A DNA stretch of 46,400 nt, taken from assembly GCA_023129075.1 (NCBI GenBank), contig JAGMCT010000020.1, positions 1-46,400 of the forward strand, given 5' to 3'. Numbering within the stretch: position 1 is the stretch's first letter; each line of letters opens with the position of its first letter. Origin of the DNA: Microcaldota archaeon (GTDB lineage: Archaea; Micrarchaeota; Micrarchaeia; Anstonellales; Bilamarchaeaceae). Positions 6,716 to 16,061 of this stretch are shown in pieces. Below the pieces are notes generated by a model. That model had not been told where the DNA came from and made no database searches. It saw only the letters and a list, made by a program, of their open reading frames with translations. Position numbers and translations under genes: made by a program.

Positions 6716-9400
6716 TTAAGTTGCAGAATCATTTTCCCCAGTATTCTCAATATTCTCTGGCTTCTTAGTATTCTCAGTGTTCTCTATAGTCTTTGGCTTC
6801 TTAGTGTTCTCAGTGTTCTCTATAGTCTTTGGCTTCTTAGTGTTCTCAGTGTTCTCTGGCTTCTCAGTGTTCTCTGGCTTCTCAGTGTTCTCTGGCTTCT
6901 CAGTGTTCTCTGGCTTCTCAGTGTTCTCTGGCTTCTCAGTGTTCTCTGGCTTCTCGGTGTTCTCTGGCTTCTTGGTGTTCTCTGGCTTCTCTTCACTCTC
7001 CTCAATCTCCTCCTTCTCTTCCTTTGGAACCCTTGTAAAAGAGGAAACCTTCTCCTTTTCCTTAAGACGGATTATGCGCACCCCTTTTGTATTCCTTCCT
7101 ATTACTGAAATATTGGAAACATTAATGCGGATAAGCTGAGCCCTAGAGCTTACAACGATTATCTGGTCGTCTTCATCAACAGCTCTTATGTCTACTGCAT
7201 CGCCGTTCCTTTTTCCGGTATTTATGTTTATTATCCCTGAACCGCCTCTGTTCTGCAGTCTGTATTCCTCTATATTAGTGCGTTTTCCATAGCCGTATTC
7301 TGTGATTGTAAGAAGGGCAGGTCCGGCCCTGTTGGATGCAGCGCCAATTACCTTATCTTCCTTTGCAAGCCTTATTCCGCGGACTCCTGCAGCTGTTCTT
7401 CCCATGTTCCTTACATCAGATTCCCTGAAGCGGATGGATTTTCCTTTTGCAGTTGCAAGTATTATCTCTTCGCCGGGAACAATATGCTTTACCTCAACCA
7501 GAGTATCCCCTTCATGCAATGTAAGGGCTATTATTCCTCCTCTTCTTGGATGGCTGAAGGCAGAAAGAGGGGTTTTCTTTACTGTTCCTTTTTCAGTAGC
7601 CATGAAAAGAGAACCTTCCTCAAAATTCTTTACAACAATCCTTGAGGTTACCTTGGCATCTTCAAGTTCAAGCAGGTTTACTATGGGTTTTCCTTTGGAG
7701 TATCTTCCTGCCTCAGGAATAAGATATGTTTTAAGCCAGTGCACCTTTCCTCTATCCGTAAAGAAAAGAATATATTTGTGATTGGTTGTGATAAGAACGT
7801 CCTCAATAAAATCATCCTCAACGGTTTCTGCACTTCTCACCCCTATTCCGCCTCTCTTCTGGGTTCTGTATTGGTCAAGAGGAACCCTTTTCACGTATCC
7901 TTTATTGGAGAGAGTAACCACCACTTCTTCATCAGGGATAAGAGCTTCTATATCCATGTCTTCTTCGCCCTCTATAATTTCTGTTTTTCTTTTATCCCCG
8001 TATCTAGCTTTTATCTCAGAGGTCTCTTCCTTTATTATGCTAAGAACAATGGATTCGTCCGAAAGAACCTTTTCCAGGTATATTATCCTTTCCTCAAGCT
8101 CCCTGTGTTCTTTGAGAAGAGATTCAACCTCAAGGCTGGTTAATTTCTGCAGCTTCATATCAAGGATTGCGGCTGCCTGCTTTTCTGTAAATGAATGCAC
8201 CTTGGCAAGTGCAAGCTTTGCATCAGCAGGACTTTTTGCAGACTTTATCATCTGGATGATTGGGTCTATGTTGGATAGTGCTTTTTTCAGGCCTTCAAGA
8301 ATATGAATCCTGTCCTTTGATTTGTTGAGCTCATAGGTGCTTCTTCTTCTTATAATCTCTTTTCTGAAATCAATGAATTCAGAAAGCATATCTTTGAGCG
8401 GAAGAACCTTGGGAACACCATTTACAAGTGCAAGGTTTATTATTCCAAAGCTTACCTCAAGAGAAGTATGCTTCAATAATTGGTTTTTCACAACCTCAGG
8501 ATTTTCCCCTCTCTTAAGGTCTATATCTATGTGCATACCTTTTCTGTCCGAGCGGTCTTGTATCCCTTTTATTCCTTCTATCTTTTTTGACTTTACTCCG
8601 TCAACAACCTGCCTTATGAGGGAGGTTTTGTTAACCTGGTAAGGAATTTCAGTAATTATTATCTTATTGTCTTCAGTGATGGTGATTCTTCCCCTAACTC
8701 TTATTATGCCTCTTCCTGTGGTGTATGCTAAGAGGATTCCTTTCCTTCCTACGATGAGGCCTCCTGTGGGGAAATCGGGTCCGCTTACTATCTGCAGTAA
8801 TTTTTCCTCATCTGCGCCGTCTATGAGAGCAAGGATTGCATCTGAAATCTCAATAAGGTTGTGCGGAGGAATATTAGTTGACATACCAACAGCAATGCCT
8901 GAAGAACCATTTATCAGAAGATTGGGGCTTGTGGATGGAAGAACTGAGGGTTCTTTTAATGTGCCGTCAAAATTTGGAAGGAAATCAACCGTATCCTCTT
9001 TTATATTTTTTAGCATGTCCTCTGCTAAACGGGTCATACGGCATTCGGTATAACGCATGGCGGCGGCAGAGTCCCCATCCACACTTCCAAAATTTCCATG
9101 CCCGTCAACAAGCAGGTATCTTAAACTAAAATCCTGGGCCATCCTTACAAGAGAATCATAGATTGCAGTATCTCCATGCGGATGATATTTACCCAAACAC
9201 TCGCCGACGATTCTTGCACTCTTTTTATGCGGGTGGTTGTGTGTATTTCCAAGCTCCTGCATCGCGTAAAGAATCCTTCTGTGAACTGGTTTAAGGCCGT
9301 CCCTTACATCAGGCAGGGCCCTGCTTACAATAACACTCATTGCATAATCCATATAGGACCTTTTCATATCCTCTTCAATAGGAATATCTACAATTGTCAT
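6716..9400 (-). CDS. gyrA: DNA gyrase subunit A with a low-complexity C-terminal tail
   Basis: GyrA cuts and rejoins DNA and, with GyrB, introduces negative supercoils. The 894-aa protein starts '[20 protein letters not shown]'. It carries the catalytic tyrosine 117 in '[11 protein letters not shown]', the breakage-reunion domain (about 1-480), and a six-bladed wrapping domain. The GyrA box is present as 'QKRGGIG', so supercoiling activity is expected. From about residue 795 the protein continues as a glutamate-rich tail with about eight repeats of KPENTE, then 12-residue units with '[10 protein letters not shown]'. The tail is not part of ordinary GyrA. The ATG lies four bases after the gyrB stop, with the ribosome binding site overlapping that stop, so the genes are translated in tandem. 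Confidence 0.97.
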   Translation of the reverse strand: MTIVDIPIEEDMKRSYMDYAMSVIVSRALPDVRDGLKPVHRRILYAMQELGNTHNHPHKKSARIVGECLGKYHPHGDTAIYDSLVRMAQDFSLRYLLVDGHGNFGSVDGDSAAAMRYTECRMTRLAEDMLKNIKEDTVDFLPNFDGTLKEPSVLPSTSPNLLINGSSGIAVGMSTNIPPHNLIEISDAILALIDGADEEKLLQIVSGPDFPTGGLIVGRKGILLAYTTGRGIIRVRGRITITEDNKIIITEIPYQVNKTSLIRQVVDGVKSKKIEGIKGIQDRSDRKGMHIDIDLKRGENPEVVKNQLLKHTSLEVSFGIINLALVNGVPKVLPLKDMLSEFIDFRKEIIRRRSTYELNKSKDRIHILEGLKKALSNIDPIIQMIKSAKSPADAKLALAKVHSFTEKQAAAILDMKLQKLTSLEVESLLKEHRELEERIIYLEKVLSDESIVLSIIKEETSEIKARYGDKRKTEIIEGEEDMDIEALIPDEEVVVTLSNKGYVKRVPLDQYRTQKRGGIGVRSAETVEDDFIEDVLITTNHKYILFFTDRGKVHWLKTYLIPEAGRYSKGKPIVNLLELEDAKVTSRIVVKNFEEGSLFMATEKGTVKKTPLSAFSHPRRGGIIALTLHEGDTLVEVKHIVPGEEIILATAKGKSIRFRESDVRNMGRTAAGVRGIRLAKEDKVIGAASNRAGPALLTITEYGYGKRTNIEEYRLQNRGGSGIININTGKRNGDAVDIRAVDEDDQIIVVSSRAQLIRINVSNISVIGRNTKGVRIIRLKEKEKVSSFTRVPKEEKEEIEESEEKPENTKKPENTEKPENTEKPENTEKPENTEKPENTEKPENTEKPENTENTKKPKTIENTENTKKPKTIENTENTKKPENIENTGENDSAT
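6757..6990 (-). repeat. Minisatellite encoding the GyrA tail (18-bp and 36-bp units)
   Basis: About eight nearly identical 18-bp units (TTCTCTGGCTTCTCAGTG on the plus strand) run through about 6847-6990. They are followed by two 36-bp units around 6773-6844. Unit sizes are multiples of three, so changes in copy number keep the gyrA frame. Confidence 0.9.
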
Positions 9401-9404
9401 AATA

Positions 9405-11291
9405 TCACACGTCCAGGTTCATAACCTCTTTTGCATGAGCAGAGATGAATTCCCTTCGTGGCTCAACAGCATCACCCATAAGAACGCTGAAAAGTTTGTC
9501 TGCTTTCATTGCATCTTCAATAGTAACCCTTTTGAGGGTGCGGGTTTCAGGATTCATGGTGGTTTCCCATAACTGCTCAGGGTTCATCTCTCCAAGACCT
9601 TTGTATCTTTGGATGCTGGCGCTCTCCCCCATCTCTTCAATACAAACTGCAAGCTCCTGGTCGTTGAAAGCATATTTCTCGGTTTTCCCTTTCTTTACCT
9701 TGTAAAGAGGAGGCTGGGCTATGTAAACATATCCATCTTCAATTACTTTATTGAAATGGCGGTAAAGAAGTGTAAGGAGAAGGGTTCGTATATGGCTCCC
9801 GTCAACATCAGCATCCGTCATTATTACTATCTTATGATACCTTAATTTAGAAAGGTTAAACTCCTCTCCGAACCCTGTGCCGAATGCAAGAATCATGGAC
9901 TTTATTTCTTCATTTGCAAGAAGCTTTGTGAGGGGTGCCTTCTCAACATTCAGAATTTTTCCTCTGAGCGGAAGGATTGCCTGTGTATTCCTGTCTCTGC
10001 CCTGCTTGGCTGAACCTCCTGCAGAATCTCCTTCTACGATAAAAATCTCTGCCTTTGTTGGGTCGTTTTCTATACAATCGGCAAGCTTTCCCGGAAGAAC
10101 AGAGGATTCAAAAACACTCTTCCTTCTTATAAGATCTCTTGCCTTCTGCGCAGCCTCCCTTGCCTTCATGGCTCTTGCGATTTTTGAGATTACCAACTGG
10201 GCTTCCTTTGGATGCTCTTCAAGGTAGCTCTTAAAAGAGGAGTAAACGAATTTTTCAACAGCGCTCTTGACTTCCGGGTTTCCAAGCTTTGTTTTTGTCT
10301 GGCCCTCAAATTGGGGGGAAGGAATCTTTACGCTTATAAGAGCAGTGAGGCCTTCCTGTATATCATCCTGCACAAACCTTCTGTCCTTTTCCTTCATCAG
10401 ATTGTTGGACTTTGCATATTCATTTATAGAACGGAGAAGGGCAGTCCTGAAACCGGATACGTGTGTTCCTCCTTCTGTTGTTTTTATGTTATTTACAAAT
10501 GAATAAAGTGAGGTGGAATAGTAATCAGTATATTGAACTCCATATTCCATTATGACATCTCCATCTACTTTATCTGCAACTATTGGTATGTGAAAGGGGG
10601 TTCTGCTCTTATTGATGAAAAGGATAAATTCGGAAAGACCTCCTTCTGAAAAGAATTCCTCCCTCTTTTCCATCTTTTCGTCATCAAGAATGATGCGCAG
10701 TCCCTTATTCAAAAAAGCGATTTCCCTGAAACGTTCTGCCAGGGAATTGAAATCAAATTCTATGGACGGGAAAATGGAAAGGTCAGGCTTGAAGCGCACG
10801 ATTGTACCTGTGTAATTACTATCCCCTTTGACCTCAACAGGGGTTGTTGATTTGCCTTTTTCATATTTCTGCACATGTATTTTTCCATCCCTGTGCACCT
10901 CAATCTCCATTCGTTCACTTAAGGCATTTACAACGGACAGTCCTACACCGTGCAGACCACCGCTTACTTTATAGGCTTTTTTCTCAAACTTACCTCCTGC
11001 ATGAAGCATTGTTGTAACAATTTCAAGGGCTGATTTTTTGTACTTTGGATGGATGCCTACTGGAATTCCTCTTCCATCATCCCTCATGAAAATGGAGTTG
11101 TCTGTTTTTAGTATAACCTCAATATTTTTGCAGTAGCCTGCCATTGCTTCATCTATACTATTATCCATTATCTCATAAATCATGTGATGGAGACCATGTT
11201 TTCCCGTGTCTCCTATGTACATTGCAGGCCTTTTCCTTACTCCTTCTAGACCTTCAAGAACTTTAATAGTACTTGCTCCGTAATCTTCCAT
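9405..11291 (-). CDS. gyrB: DNA gyrase subunit B
   Basis: GyrB supplies the ATPase and the TOPRIM metal site of gyrase. The 628-aa protein starts '[20 protein letters not shown]'. It shows the GHKL ATP-binding motifs '[11 protein letters not shown]', 'DDGRGIPV' and '[15 protein letters not shown]'. The transducer domain follows, and the TOPRIM motifs '[15 protein letters not shown]' and '[15 protein letters not shown]' are intact. The C-terminal '[19 protein letters not shown]' is conserved. It has the short form typical of bacterial type II enzymes without insertions. A GTG at 11300 is in frame but is part of the AGGTG binding site, so ATG 11291 is the start. It follows the 770-aa gene by ten bases and precedes gyrA by four. 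Confidence 0.97.
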   Translation of the reverse strand: MEDYGASTIKVLEGLEGVRKRPAMYIGDTGKHGLHHMIYEIMDNSIDEAMAGYCKNIEVILKTDNSIFMRDDGRGIPVGIHPKYKKSALEIVTTMLHAGGKFEKKAYKVSGGLHGVGLSVVNALSERMEIEVHRDGKIHVQKYEKGKSTTPVEVKGDSNYTGTIVRFKPDLSIFPSIEFDFNSLAERFREIAFLNKGLRIILDDEKMEKREEFFSEGGLSEFILFINKSRTPFHIPIVADKVDGDVIMEYGVQYTDYYSTSLYSFVNNIKTTEGGTHVSGFRTALLRSINEYAKSNNLMKEKDRRFVQDDIQEGLTALISVKIPSPQFEGQTKTKLGNPEVKSAVEKFVYSSFKSYLEEHPKEAQLVISKIARAMKAREAAQKARDLIRRKSVFESSVLPGKLADCIENDPTKAEIFIVEGDSAGGSAKQGRDRNTQAILPLRGKILNVEKAPLTKLLANEEIKSMILAFGTGFGEEFNLSKLRYHKIVIMTDADVDGSHIRTLLLTLLYRHFNKVIEDGYVYIAQPPLYKVKKGKTEKYAFNDQELAVCIEEMGESASIQRYKGLGEMNPEQLWETTMNPETRTLKRVTIEDAMKADKLFSVLMGDAVEPRREFISAHAKEVMNLDV

Positions 11292-11300
11292 ATAATACAC

Positions 11301-13613
11301 CTATATTAAACCTAAAGATTTGCTCCAGGTTTCCATTACTTCCTTTGCCTTGCTCTTTTCAACGATAAGAACACTGAATGTTGTGTTGGCTCTTGAAAAT
11401 AAGAGAATGGTATTTTTTCCTACAGCAACACTCCTGAGAATAGATTCTCTAAAACTCTTTTCAAACGCACTGGTTAGGGATATAAGCTTGAGCGAGAGAA
11501 CTGTGACAACTGACTTGCTTCCTCTTTCAGTAAAAATATACGCCGGCTTTCCATTCTTTATGATGATTCCGCTCTTTATTATGCCCTTCTTCCTAAAAGA
11601 GCCCATAAGCTTCTCTGCCATATGTTCTGCAGAGACCTGCTTCCTTTTCAGTTCATCATTTTCAATAAGATAACCTTCTCCTGCGTGCTCTCCAACGAAT
11701 CTTGTGACTGCCCATCTTCTCCATTGGGGGGGTATTGAAACGATTGAGGCAATGAGTATTGAATCGTTCTGCCCCATAAGTCCGCTTATGTTCTTTTCCC
11801 AAAGTTCCCATTTGCTTTCTACAATGTTCTCCTTTTCATTTATGGATTTAAGGGCTTCTGCAATTCTTTCATAATTGAATTTTATCAATTCAAATGCAAC
11901 ATCCTGTTTTTCAGCAACTTCTATAAGATGGTTAATCCTATGCAGCGGAATGGAATTCACAACATCATATTCTGATTTGACATCCAGTTTTTGGGCTGTT
12001 GCTCTTTCAACCTCTTTCTTGAGTTGAGAAAGAAGTTCCTTTGTTTTCTTGTAATTCGCCCTATTGGATTGTGTGGTCGCTTCTGAAGCAGAATAATAGC
12101 CCTGGCCAAGCATTATGGCTTTGAGATGATCCTCTACAACAATGTAAATGGTGTAAATGCCCAACACGATGAAAACTGTTGAAAGAGAACCAGCGATATC
12201 AGTGCCCAAGTATTTCGGGATATCACTTAGTACAAGTTCGGTTATAAGAATTGTTTTTGAAAAGAAAAGACCAAGCGGAATCCCTATCAAAAGGAGTATT
12301 CCTCCGGTTACCAGATATTTATCCTTATCTGCAAGAGGGGGCAGGAAGTATTCAAGAAGTGAGTGCATTACATTCTTATCTGCAATAAAAGTTGTAGCGC
12401 CTATATATGTGTACTGTAAAAGATATATTGTAAGGAAAAAAGCAACAACCCAGAACGAAAGCACAAGCGCTAAGGAAGGATAATAACCAAGGAATATATA
12501 GAACAGATCAAAAAGGAATTTGGAGAGGTTCATTGCAAACATAACAACTATATTATCCTTTAGGCTCACAAAATAACCAAACAACTGAATTGTCCTTTCT
12601 GAAACTCCGGGAAGTTTCCATTTTGAAAAGACCTCTTCATCAAACGGAGTGGAAGAAAGGAAGCTGTACTTTAAAATTGTTTTTTCAAAAACCCCTACTC
12701 TTATGCCCCTCCATTCCACGGAAGGAGGATTTTCTTCCACCAGTTCACCATTGCCTTCAATAACAATACTAAACTGGTCTATTTCAAGGTTTCTTGAAGG
12801 ATTTTCCCTTATATAAATCTCTGTATATTCTGTTTCATCTCCGCCGGTAAGTAAAAAATAACTAGAACATTTATATTGTTGGTTTGTATAATTAATTTCT
12901 TCTACAACCATATCCAGCATATTGTATATGTTTTCCATCTTGTAATTCGGAGAGGAACAAACCCCGTAAAGACGACTGTTGAAAAGTGAATTGGTTTTTA
13001 TTGAATAAATTTTTAGAAGAATCTGGTCTGCAGTCTTAACAAACTCACTGAGTTTTATCTCGCTCGCACCCTCAAGTTCATCAAGCTTGGAATCCAGTTC
13101 AAGGATTAATTCATCAATCTTGTCAGAATCTGTCTTGTATAAAAACAAAGATGAACCAAAGGTCTGCTTCCCATATTCTGCAGCATCCCTGCACTTCTGG
13201 GAGGTGCAGGCTTCAACACAGCTGTCCGCATCAAGGCATTTTATCATATTGCCCTCAAAACCAAGAGACTGAAGGCACTGTTTATCAAATTTTTCTTTTG
13301 GGTTTTTAAAATCGCTCAAATATGAGCGAAGAATCTGCACATCCTGCGCAGTAATATTTGTATAATTAAACGTCTGGAGAGAACCGCCAACCTCATGAAC
13401 CGTAATTATTCTTCTTAAATTTATATTAAGTTCGCTGTCTATTACAATAGGTTTGAATTCTATGATTCTTGCTTCTGGAATTCCATTTGCATCAATGTCT
13501 ATATCCTGTGTTGTGATTGGGATTTCTGAGCCTGTTAAAGTGATGGCTCTTTCCTCAACACAACCAAACATGAAAAGAGTTAAGAATAATAGTAAAATAA
13601 TGGGTTTTTTCAT
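11301..13613 (-). CDS. Lipoprotein-like multi-pass membrane protein, first gene of the gyrase operon
   Basis: The 770-aa protein begins with a lipobox-type signal ('MKKPIILLLFLTLFMFGC', Cys18). An extracellular part of about 330 residues contains four to six cysteines in 'KCLDADSCVEACTSQKC'. Four to five hydrophobic segments follow between about 345 and 500 (for example 'LALVLSFWVVAFFLTIYLL'). A cytosolic part of about 260 residues has a coiled coil near 520-560 and a winged-helix-like stretch near 650-700. Its last 70 residues resemble a roadblock/profilin-type fold by eye. I do not recognise a family. It has its own TATA box upstream and ends ten bases before gyrB. A membrane-linked regulatory role is only inference. 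Confidence 0.75.
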   Translation of the reverse strand: MKKPIILLLFLTLFMFGCVEERAITLTGSEIPITTQDIDIDANGIPEARIIEFKPIVIDSELNINLRRIITVHEVGGSLQTFNYTNITAQDVQILRSYLSDFKNPKEKFDKQCLQSLGFEGNMIKCLDADSCVEACTSQKCRDAAEYGKQTFGSSLFLYKTDSDKIDELILELDSKLDELEGASEIKLSEFVKTADQILLKIYSIKTNSLFNSRLYGVCSSPNYKMENIYNMLDMVVEEINYTNQQYKCSSYFLLTGGDETEYTEIYIRENPSRNLEIDQFSIVIEGNGELVEENPPSVEWRGIRVGVFEKTILKYSFLSSTPFDEEVFSKWKLPGVSERTIQLFGYFVSLKDNIVVMFAMNLSKFLFDLFYIFLGYYPSLALVLSFWVVAFFLTIYLLQYTYIGATTFIADKNVMHSLLEYFLPPLADKDKYLVTGGILLLIGIPLGLFFSKTILITELVLSDIPKYLGTDIAGSLSTVFIVLGIYTIYIVVEDHLKAIMLGQGYYSASEATTQSNRANYKKTKELLSQLKKEVERATAQKLDVKSEYDVVNSIPLHRINHLIEVAEKQDVAFELIKFNYERIAEALKSINEKENIVESKWELWEKNISGLMGQNDSILIASIVSIPPQWRRWAVTRFVGEHAGEGYLIENDELKRKQVSAEHMAEKLMGSFRKKGIIKSGIIIKNGKPAYIFTERGSKSVVTVLSLKLISLTSAFEKSFRESILRSVAVGKNTILLFSRANTTFSVLIVEKSKAKEVMETWSKSLGLI

Positions 13614-13634
13614 ACAGAAAGGTTAATAGGATAA

Positions 13635-13645
13635 CCTTAAAAATC
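13635..13645 (-). promoter_or_regulatory. TATA box of the gyrase operon
   Basis: GATTTTTAAGG on the minus strand lies about 25 bases before the ATG at 13613 of the first operon gene. It is the only clear TATA-like element before gyrB and gyrA. Confidence 0.5.
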
Positions 13646-13667
13646 TATCCAAAATTAATGGGATTTT

Positions 13668-14564
13668 TTACTGGATTTTTTTATCTCTTTTCCGAAGAAT
13701 TTTTGCCGCCAAAACCACAATATTGTCTTCTTCGTCCCCTAATCCCGCTCCGATGAGGTCATCTATCTTCTTTCCTGGCATATCCTTCATCAATCTAATG
13801 AGTTTCAAACGGACTTGAGGGAATTTGTTGGTTTCAAGGGTTCTTTTAATCTGTAAAAAGCCGGCGTCTCCTTTATCTTTCAGATTTTCTATTGCAGTAA
13901 AAACAACTACATCTTCAAGATCCTCAAGAGCAGTAGTCAACATGGAAATTATTTCGCTTCCTGGCAGATCTTTTATTGCATCCAACATCCTTATTTTTGT
14001 TGTGGGGAACCTGTTTGATTTAATGTGTTTTTTGAATATTTCAAGGCCCTTATCAAGATTCGGGGGTTCCAGAAGAACAAGGATTATCGCATTCCTTATG
14101 CCTTCTTCATCTTCACTTCCAAGAGCATTGTCAAAGAATGCTGCGGCAATATCATCTTTATATTTATCTGGAGGAATCTCTTTGTTCAGGTATTTGCTGA
14201 GAAGCCAAATGTAGGAGGCTTTTGTGTTCTGGATTGGTTCGTTTTTGTACGCCTTGATAAGGGAAAGGATGTGTTCTTCAGAAAGGGAAATCTTGCCCAG
14301 GATTTCAAATATCTTCCCTTTTAATTCAACATTTGTGTCCGGCTTTATTAAAGAGATGATTGCGGATATGCCTTTCTGCCCCTTTTTGGATAACTGCTTC
14401 AGAACCAAGGTTTTTTCAACCATATTTTTCTTGTCAAAATCATTGAGTATTTTTTCTATTATCTTGACCGGGTCTGAAGAGCTGAAAAGCCTTGAGAAAA
14501 ATCCTTGCTTAGGTGGATTCTTATTTTTAGCTGATTTGAAAGCTTTGACTGATTTGGAAGCCAT
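13668..14564 (-). CDS. HEAT-repeat protein
   Basis: The 298-aa protein has a basic N-terminal stretch ('MASKSVKAFKSAKNKNPPKQ') and then six to seven helical pairs. Several show the HEAT pattern, for example 'ISMLTTALEDLEDVVVFTAIENLKD' in outline and 'LIGAGLGDEEDNIVVLAAKI'. The repeats contain the typical D-x-V signature at helix ends. Such proteins are scaffolds; the partner is unknown. There is no signal peptide or membrane helix. The start has no ribosome binding site and lies about 25 bases after an AT-rich box, so it is probably leaderless. It lies upstream of the gyrase operon, but that operon has its own promoter. Confidence 0.75.
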   Translation of the reverse strand: MASKSVKAFKSAKNKNPPKQGFFSRLFSSSDPVKIIEKILNDFDKKNMVEKTLVLKQLSKKGQKGISAIISLIKPDTNVELKGKIFEILGKISLSEEHILSLIKAYKNEPIQNTKASYIWLLSKYLNKEIPPDKYKDDIAAAFFDNALGSEDEEGIRNAIILVLLEPPNLDKGLEIFKKHIKSNRFPTTKIRMLDAIKDLPGSEIISMLTTALEDLEDVVVFTAIENLKDKGDAGFLQIKRTLETNKFPQVRLKLIRLMKDMPGKKIDDLIGAGLGDEEDNIVVLAAKILRKRDKKIQ

Positions 14565-14623
14565 AACTAATTATAAACAATGTAAACTTAAAAACATTTG
14601 TATTTCTTTATTAACACAATAAT

Positions 14624-15451
14624 TCAAAGGAAATAAGCAAGCGATTTGTAGATGAGGGAAGCAGCAAGCATCTCTGTGATGCGGTTTCCGGGAATGGGAG
14701 CCAGTTCAACAACATCCATTCCGATTATCTTTTTACTTTTTGAGAGTTCTTTCAAGAGTTCCAATAATTGGGAATAGAAAATCCCTCCGGGCTGGGGGGT
14801 TCCTACAGCAGGCGCTTGTGAGGGATCTATACCATCCAGATCAATTGTAAGGTATACTTTTTCATTCTTTAAGGAGGAAATAACCTCTTCAATGTTAAAG
14901 GAAGAACCGAAAGTAAAAATATTTTCTCTTGTTTTGAGATAATCTGCTTCTTCCTGAGATATACTTCTTACACCTGCCTGCACAATATTGTCAAATGATT
15001 CAGAGGCCCTGCGCATAACACATACATGGGAGAACCTGCTTCCCATGTAAGAATCCCTCATATCTGCATGGGCGTCTATCTGAAGAATGGAAAAATCCTT
15101 TTCAGGAAAGGCGTTCAGCGCCCCGAGCGTAACAGTGTGTTCTCCTCCGAGGATTACAGGAAATTTATTGTTTTCAAGGATATAAGAAACATTCTTTTCA
15201 ACCTCTTTAATCATGTTTTCAGGAGAGGAAACATCAACAGGAACAGGGTCAAGAACGTGAAAACCTAAGGAGCTTGGGGTTTTACCGGTTTCCATATCAT
15301 AATCCTCATTTTCTATGCTTGCTCTTAGAATTGCATAGGGGCCTTCTCTTGCACCGGAAATAAATGAAGAGGTCAAATCATACGGCACCGGAAGAAAAAC
15401 TACCTTTGCCTGTTGAAAACCAACATCTGATTCAATGAATTTTAACTGCAT
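14624..15451 (-). CDS. speB: Agmatinase / arginase-family ureohydrolase
   Basis: The 275-aa enzyme belongs to the binuclear manganese ureohydrolases. Metal-ligand motifs are intact: 'GGEHTVTLG' near residue 105, 'DAHADMRD' near 128, and 'TIDLDGIDPSQAPAVGTPQPGG' near 205. Agmatinase splits agmatine into putrescine and urea, which supplies polyamines. The length and the 'FSHVCVMRRA' block fit archaeal agmatinases better than arginases. A GGTGAA ribosome binding site stands six bases before the ATG. The gene is divergent from the winged-helix regulator at 15571. Arginase or guanidinobutyrase activity cannot be excluded from sequence alone. Confidence 0.88.
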   Translation of the reverse strand: MQLKFIESDVGFQQAKVVFLPVPYDLTSSFISGAREGPYAILRASIENEDYDMETGKTPSSLGFHVLDPVPVDVSSPENMIKEVEKNVSYILENNKFPVILGGEHTVTLGALNAFPEKDFSILQIDAHADMRDSYMGSRFSHVCVMRRASESFDNIVQAGVRSISQEEADYLKTRENIFTFGSSFNIEEVISSLKNEKVYLTIDLDGIDPSQAPAVGTPQPGGIFYSQLLELLKELSKSKKIIGMDVVELAPIPGNRITEMLAASLIYKSLAYFL

Positions 15452-15493
15452 AAATTTTCACCTGTTTGGAAAAAATACTGAGGAAGAAACGAT

Positions 15494-15506
15494 AGGTTTA
15501 AAAAAG
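15494..15506 (+). promoter_or_regulatory. TATA box of the winged-helix gene
   Basis: AGGTTTAAAAAAG precedes the tandem 11-bp repeats by 18 bases, which places the likely transcription start at or inside those repeats. Confidence 0.55.
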
Positions 15507-15523
15507 TATCACGATAATATCAT

Positions 15524-15556
15524 GACAGTTGCGTGACAATTGCGCAACAGTTCAAG
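15524..15556 (+). promoter_or_regulatory. Candidate operator: three 11-bp direct repeats with an internal inverted repeat
   Basis: Units GACAGTTGCGT (15524-15534), GACAATTGCGC (15535-15545) and AACAGTTCAAG (15546-15556) follow each other with a period of 11 bases, about one helical turn. GTTGCG at 15528-15533 and CGCAAC at 15543-15548 form an inverted repeat. The element lies between the TATA box and the ATG of a DNA-binding protein gene. Confidence 0.5.
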
Positions 15557-15570
15557 CCAAGAGGCACAAA

Positions 15571-15993
15571 ATGAAAGGGAAGAAAGGATTTAAAAACGGT
15601 ACAGTTTTTCTGAAGGCAGAAATAGAAAAAGACCTGCAGGAAAACATGGAAAAATTCAAGGACCCGCTTGTGCTTGCAGAGATTGCATACAGACTGCTTG
15701 AGGAAAGAGAGAGTACAAACAGAATACTCAAGAACATCCTCGCGAGGATTGAACAACTGGAAAAAAGAGAACCAACAGAAACCCGGCCTATGGAAGAGAT
15801 TATTCTTCCTGAGATAGACAACAGAATAGTGAACTTTGTTGAGAAAAAGAAAAAAGCAACTGCAGAGCAGGTGCAGAAAAAATTCGGATACAAAGGAAGG
15901 AATGCAGCAAGCTCAAGACTCAACAAGCTTTGCAGCATGCAGATATTAAAGAAAAGACAGGTCGGAAGAAAGGTTTATTTTCTTAGAGTCTGA
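15571..15993 (+). CDS. Winged-helix DNA-binding protein, probable transcription regulator
   Basis: The 140-aa protein starts at the ATG 'MKGKKGFKNGTVFLKAEIEK'. It has a helical, charged middle ('LAEIAYRLLEERESTNRILK', likely a coiled coil for dimerisation). The C-terminal winged helix spans about residues 85-140: 'ATAEQVQKKFGYKGRNAASS' is the helix-turn-helix and 'ILKKRQVGRKVYFLRV' the wing. The frame extends upstream to a TTG at 15529, but the ATG is more likely because the region before it looks like an operator. Autoregulation is an inference from the direct repeats directly before the gene. Confidence 0.78.
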   Translation: MKGKKGFKNGTVFLKAEIEKDLQENMEKFKDPLVLAEIAYRLLEERESTNRILKNILARIEQLEKREPTETRPMEEIILPEIDNRIVNFVEKKKKATAEQVQKKFGYKGRNAASSRLNKLCSMQILKKRQVGRKVYFLRV

Positions 15994-16003
15994 CAAGGCT
16001 TTA

Positions 16004-16059
16004 GGGGAGAAGGGATGCTCACCTCCCACACTAGTTTTTCCTTCTCCCCACCTCCCACA
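16004..16059. terminator. Inverted repeat between convergent genes, possible two-way terminator
   Basis: GGGGAGAAGG (16004-16013) pairs perfectly with CCTTCTCCCC (16040-16049) across a 26-base loop that contains a T-run. The 11-mer CACCTCCCACA occurs at 16020-16030 and again at 16049-16059. The element fills the gap between two convergent genes. Confidence 0.45.
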
Positions 16060-16061
16060 TT

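Noticed and set aside
6777-7139. Plus-strand frame with FSGFSV repeats opposite the gyrA tail
   Set aside because: It is the antisense reading of the 18-bp minisatellite. It has no start signal and stops shortly after.
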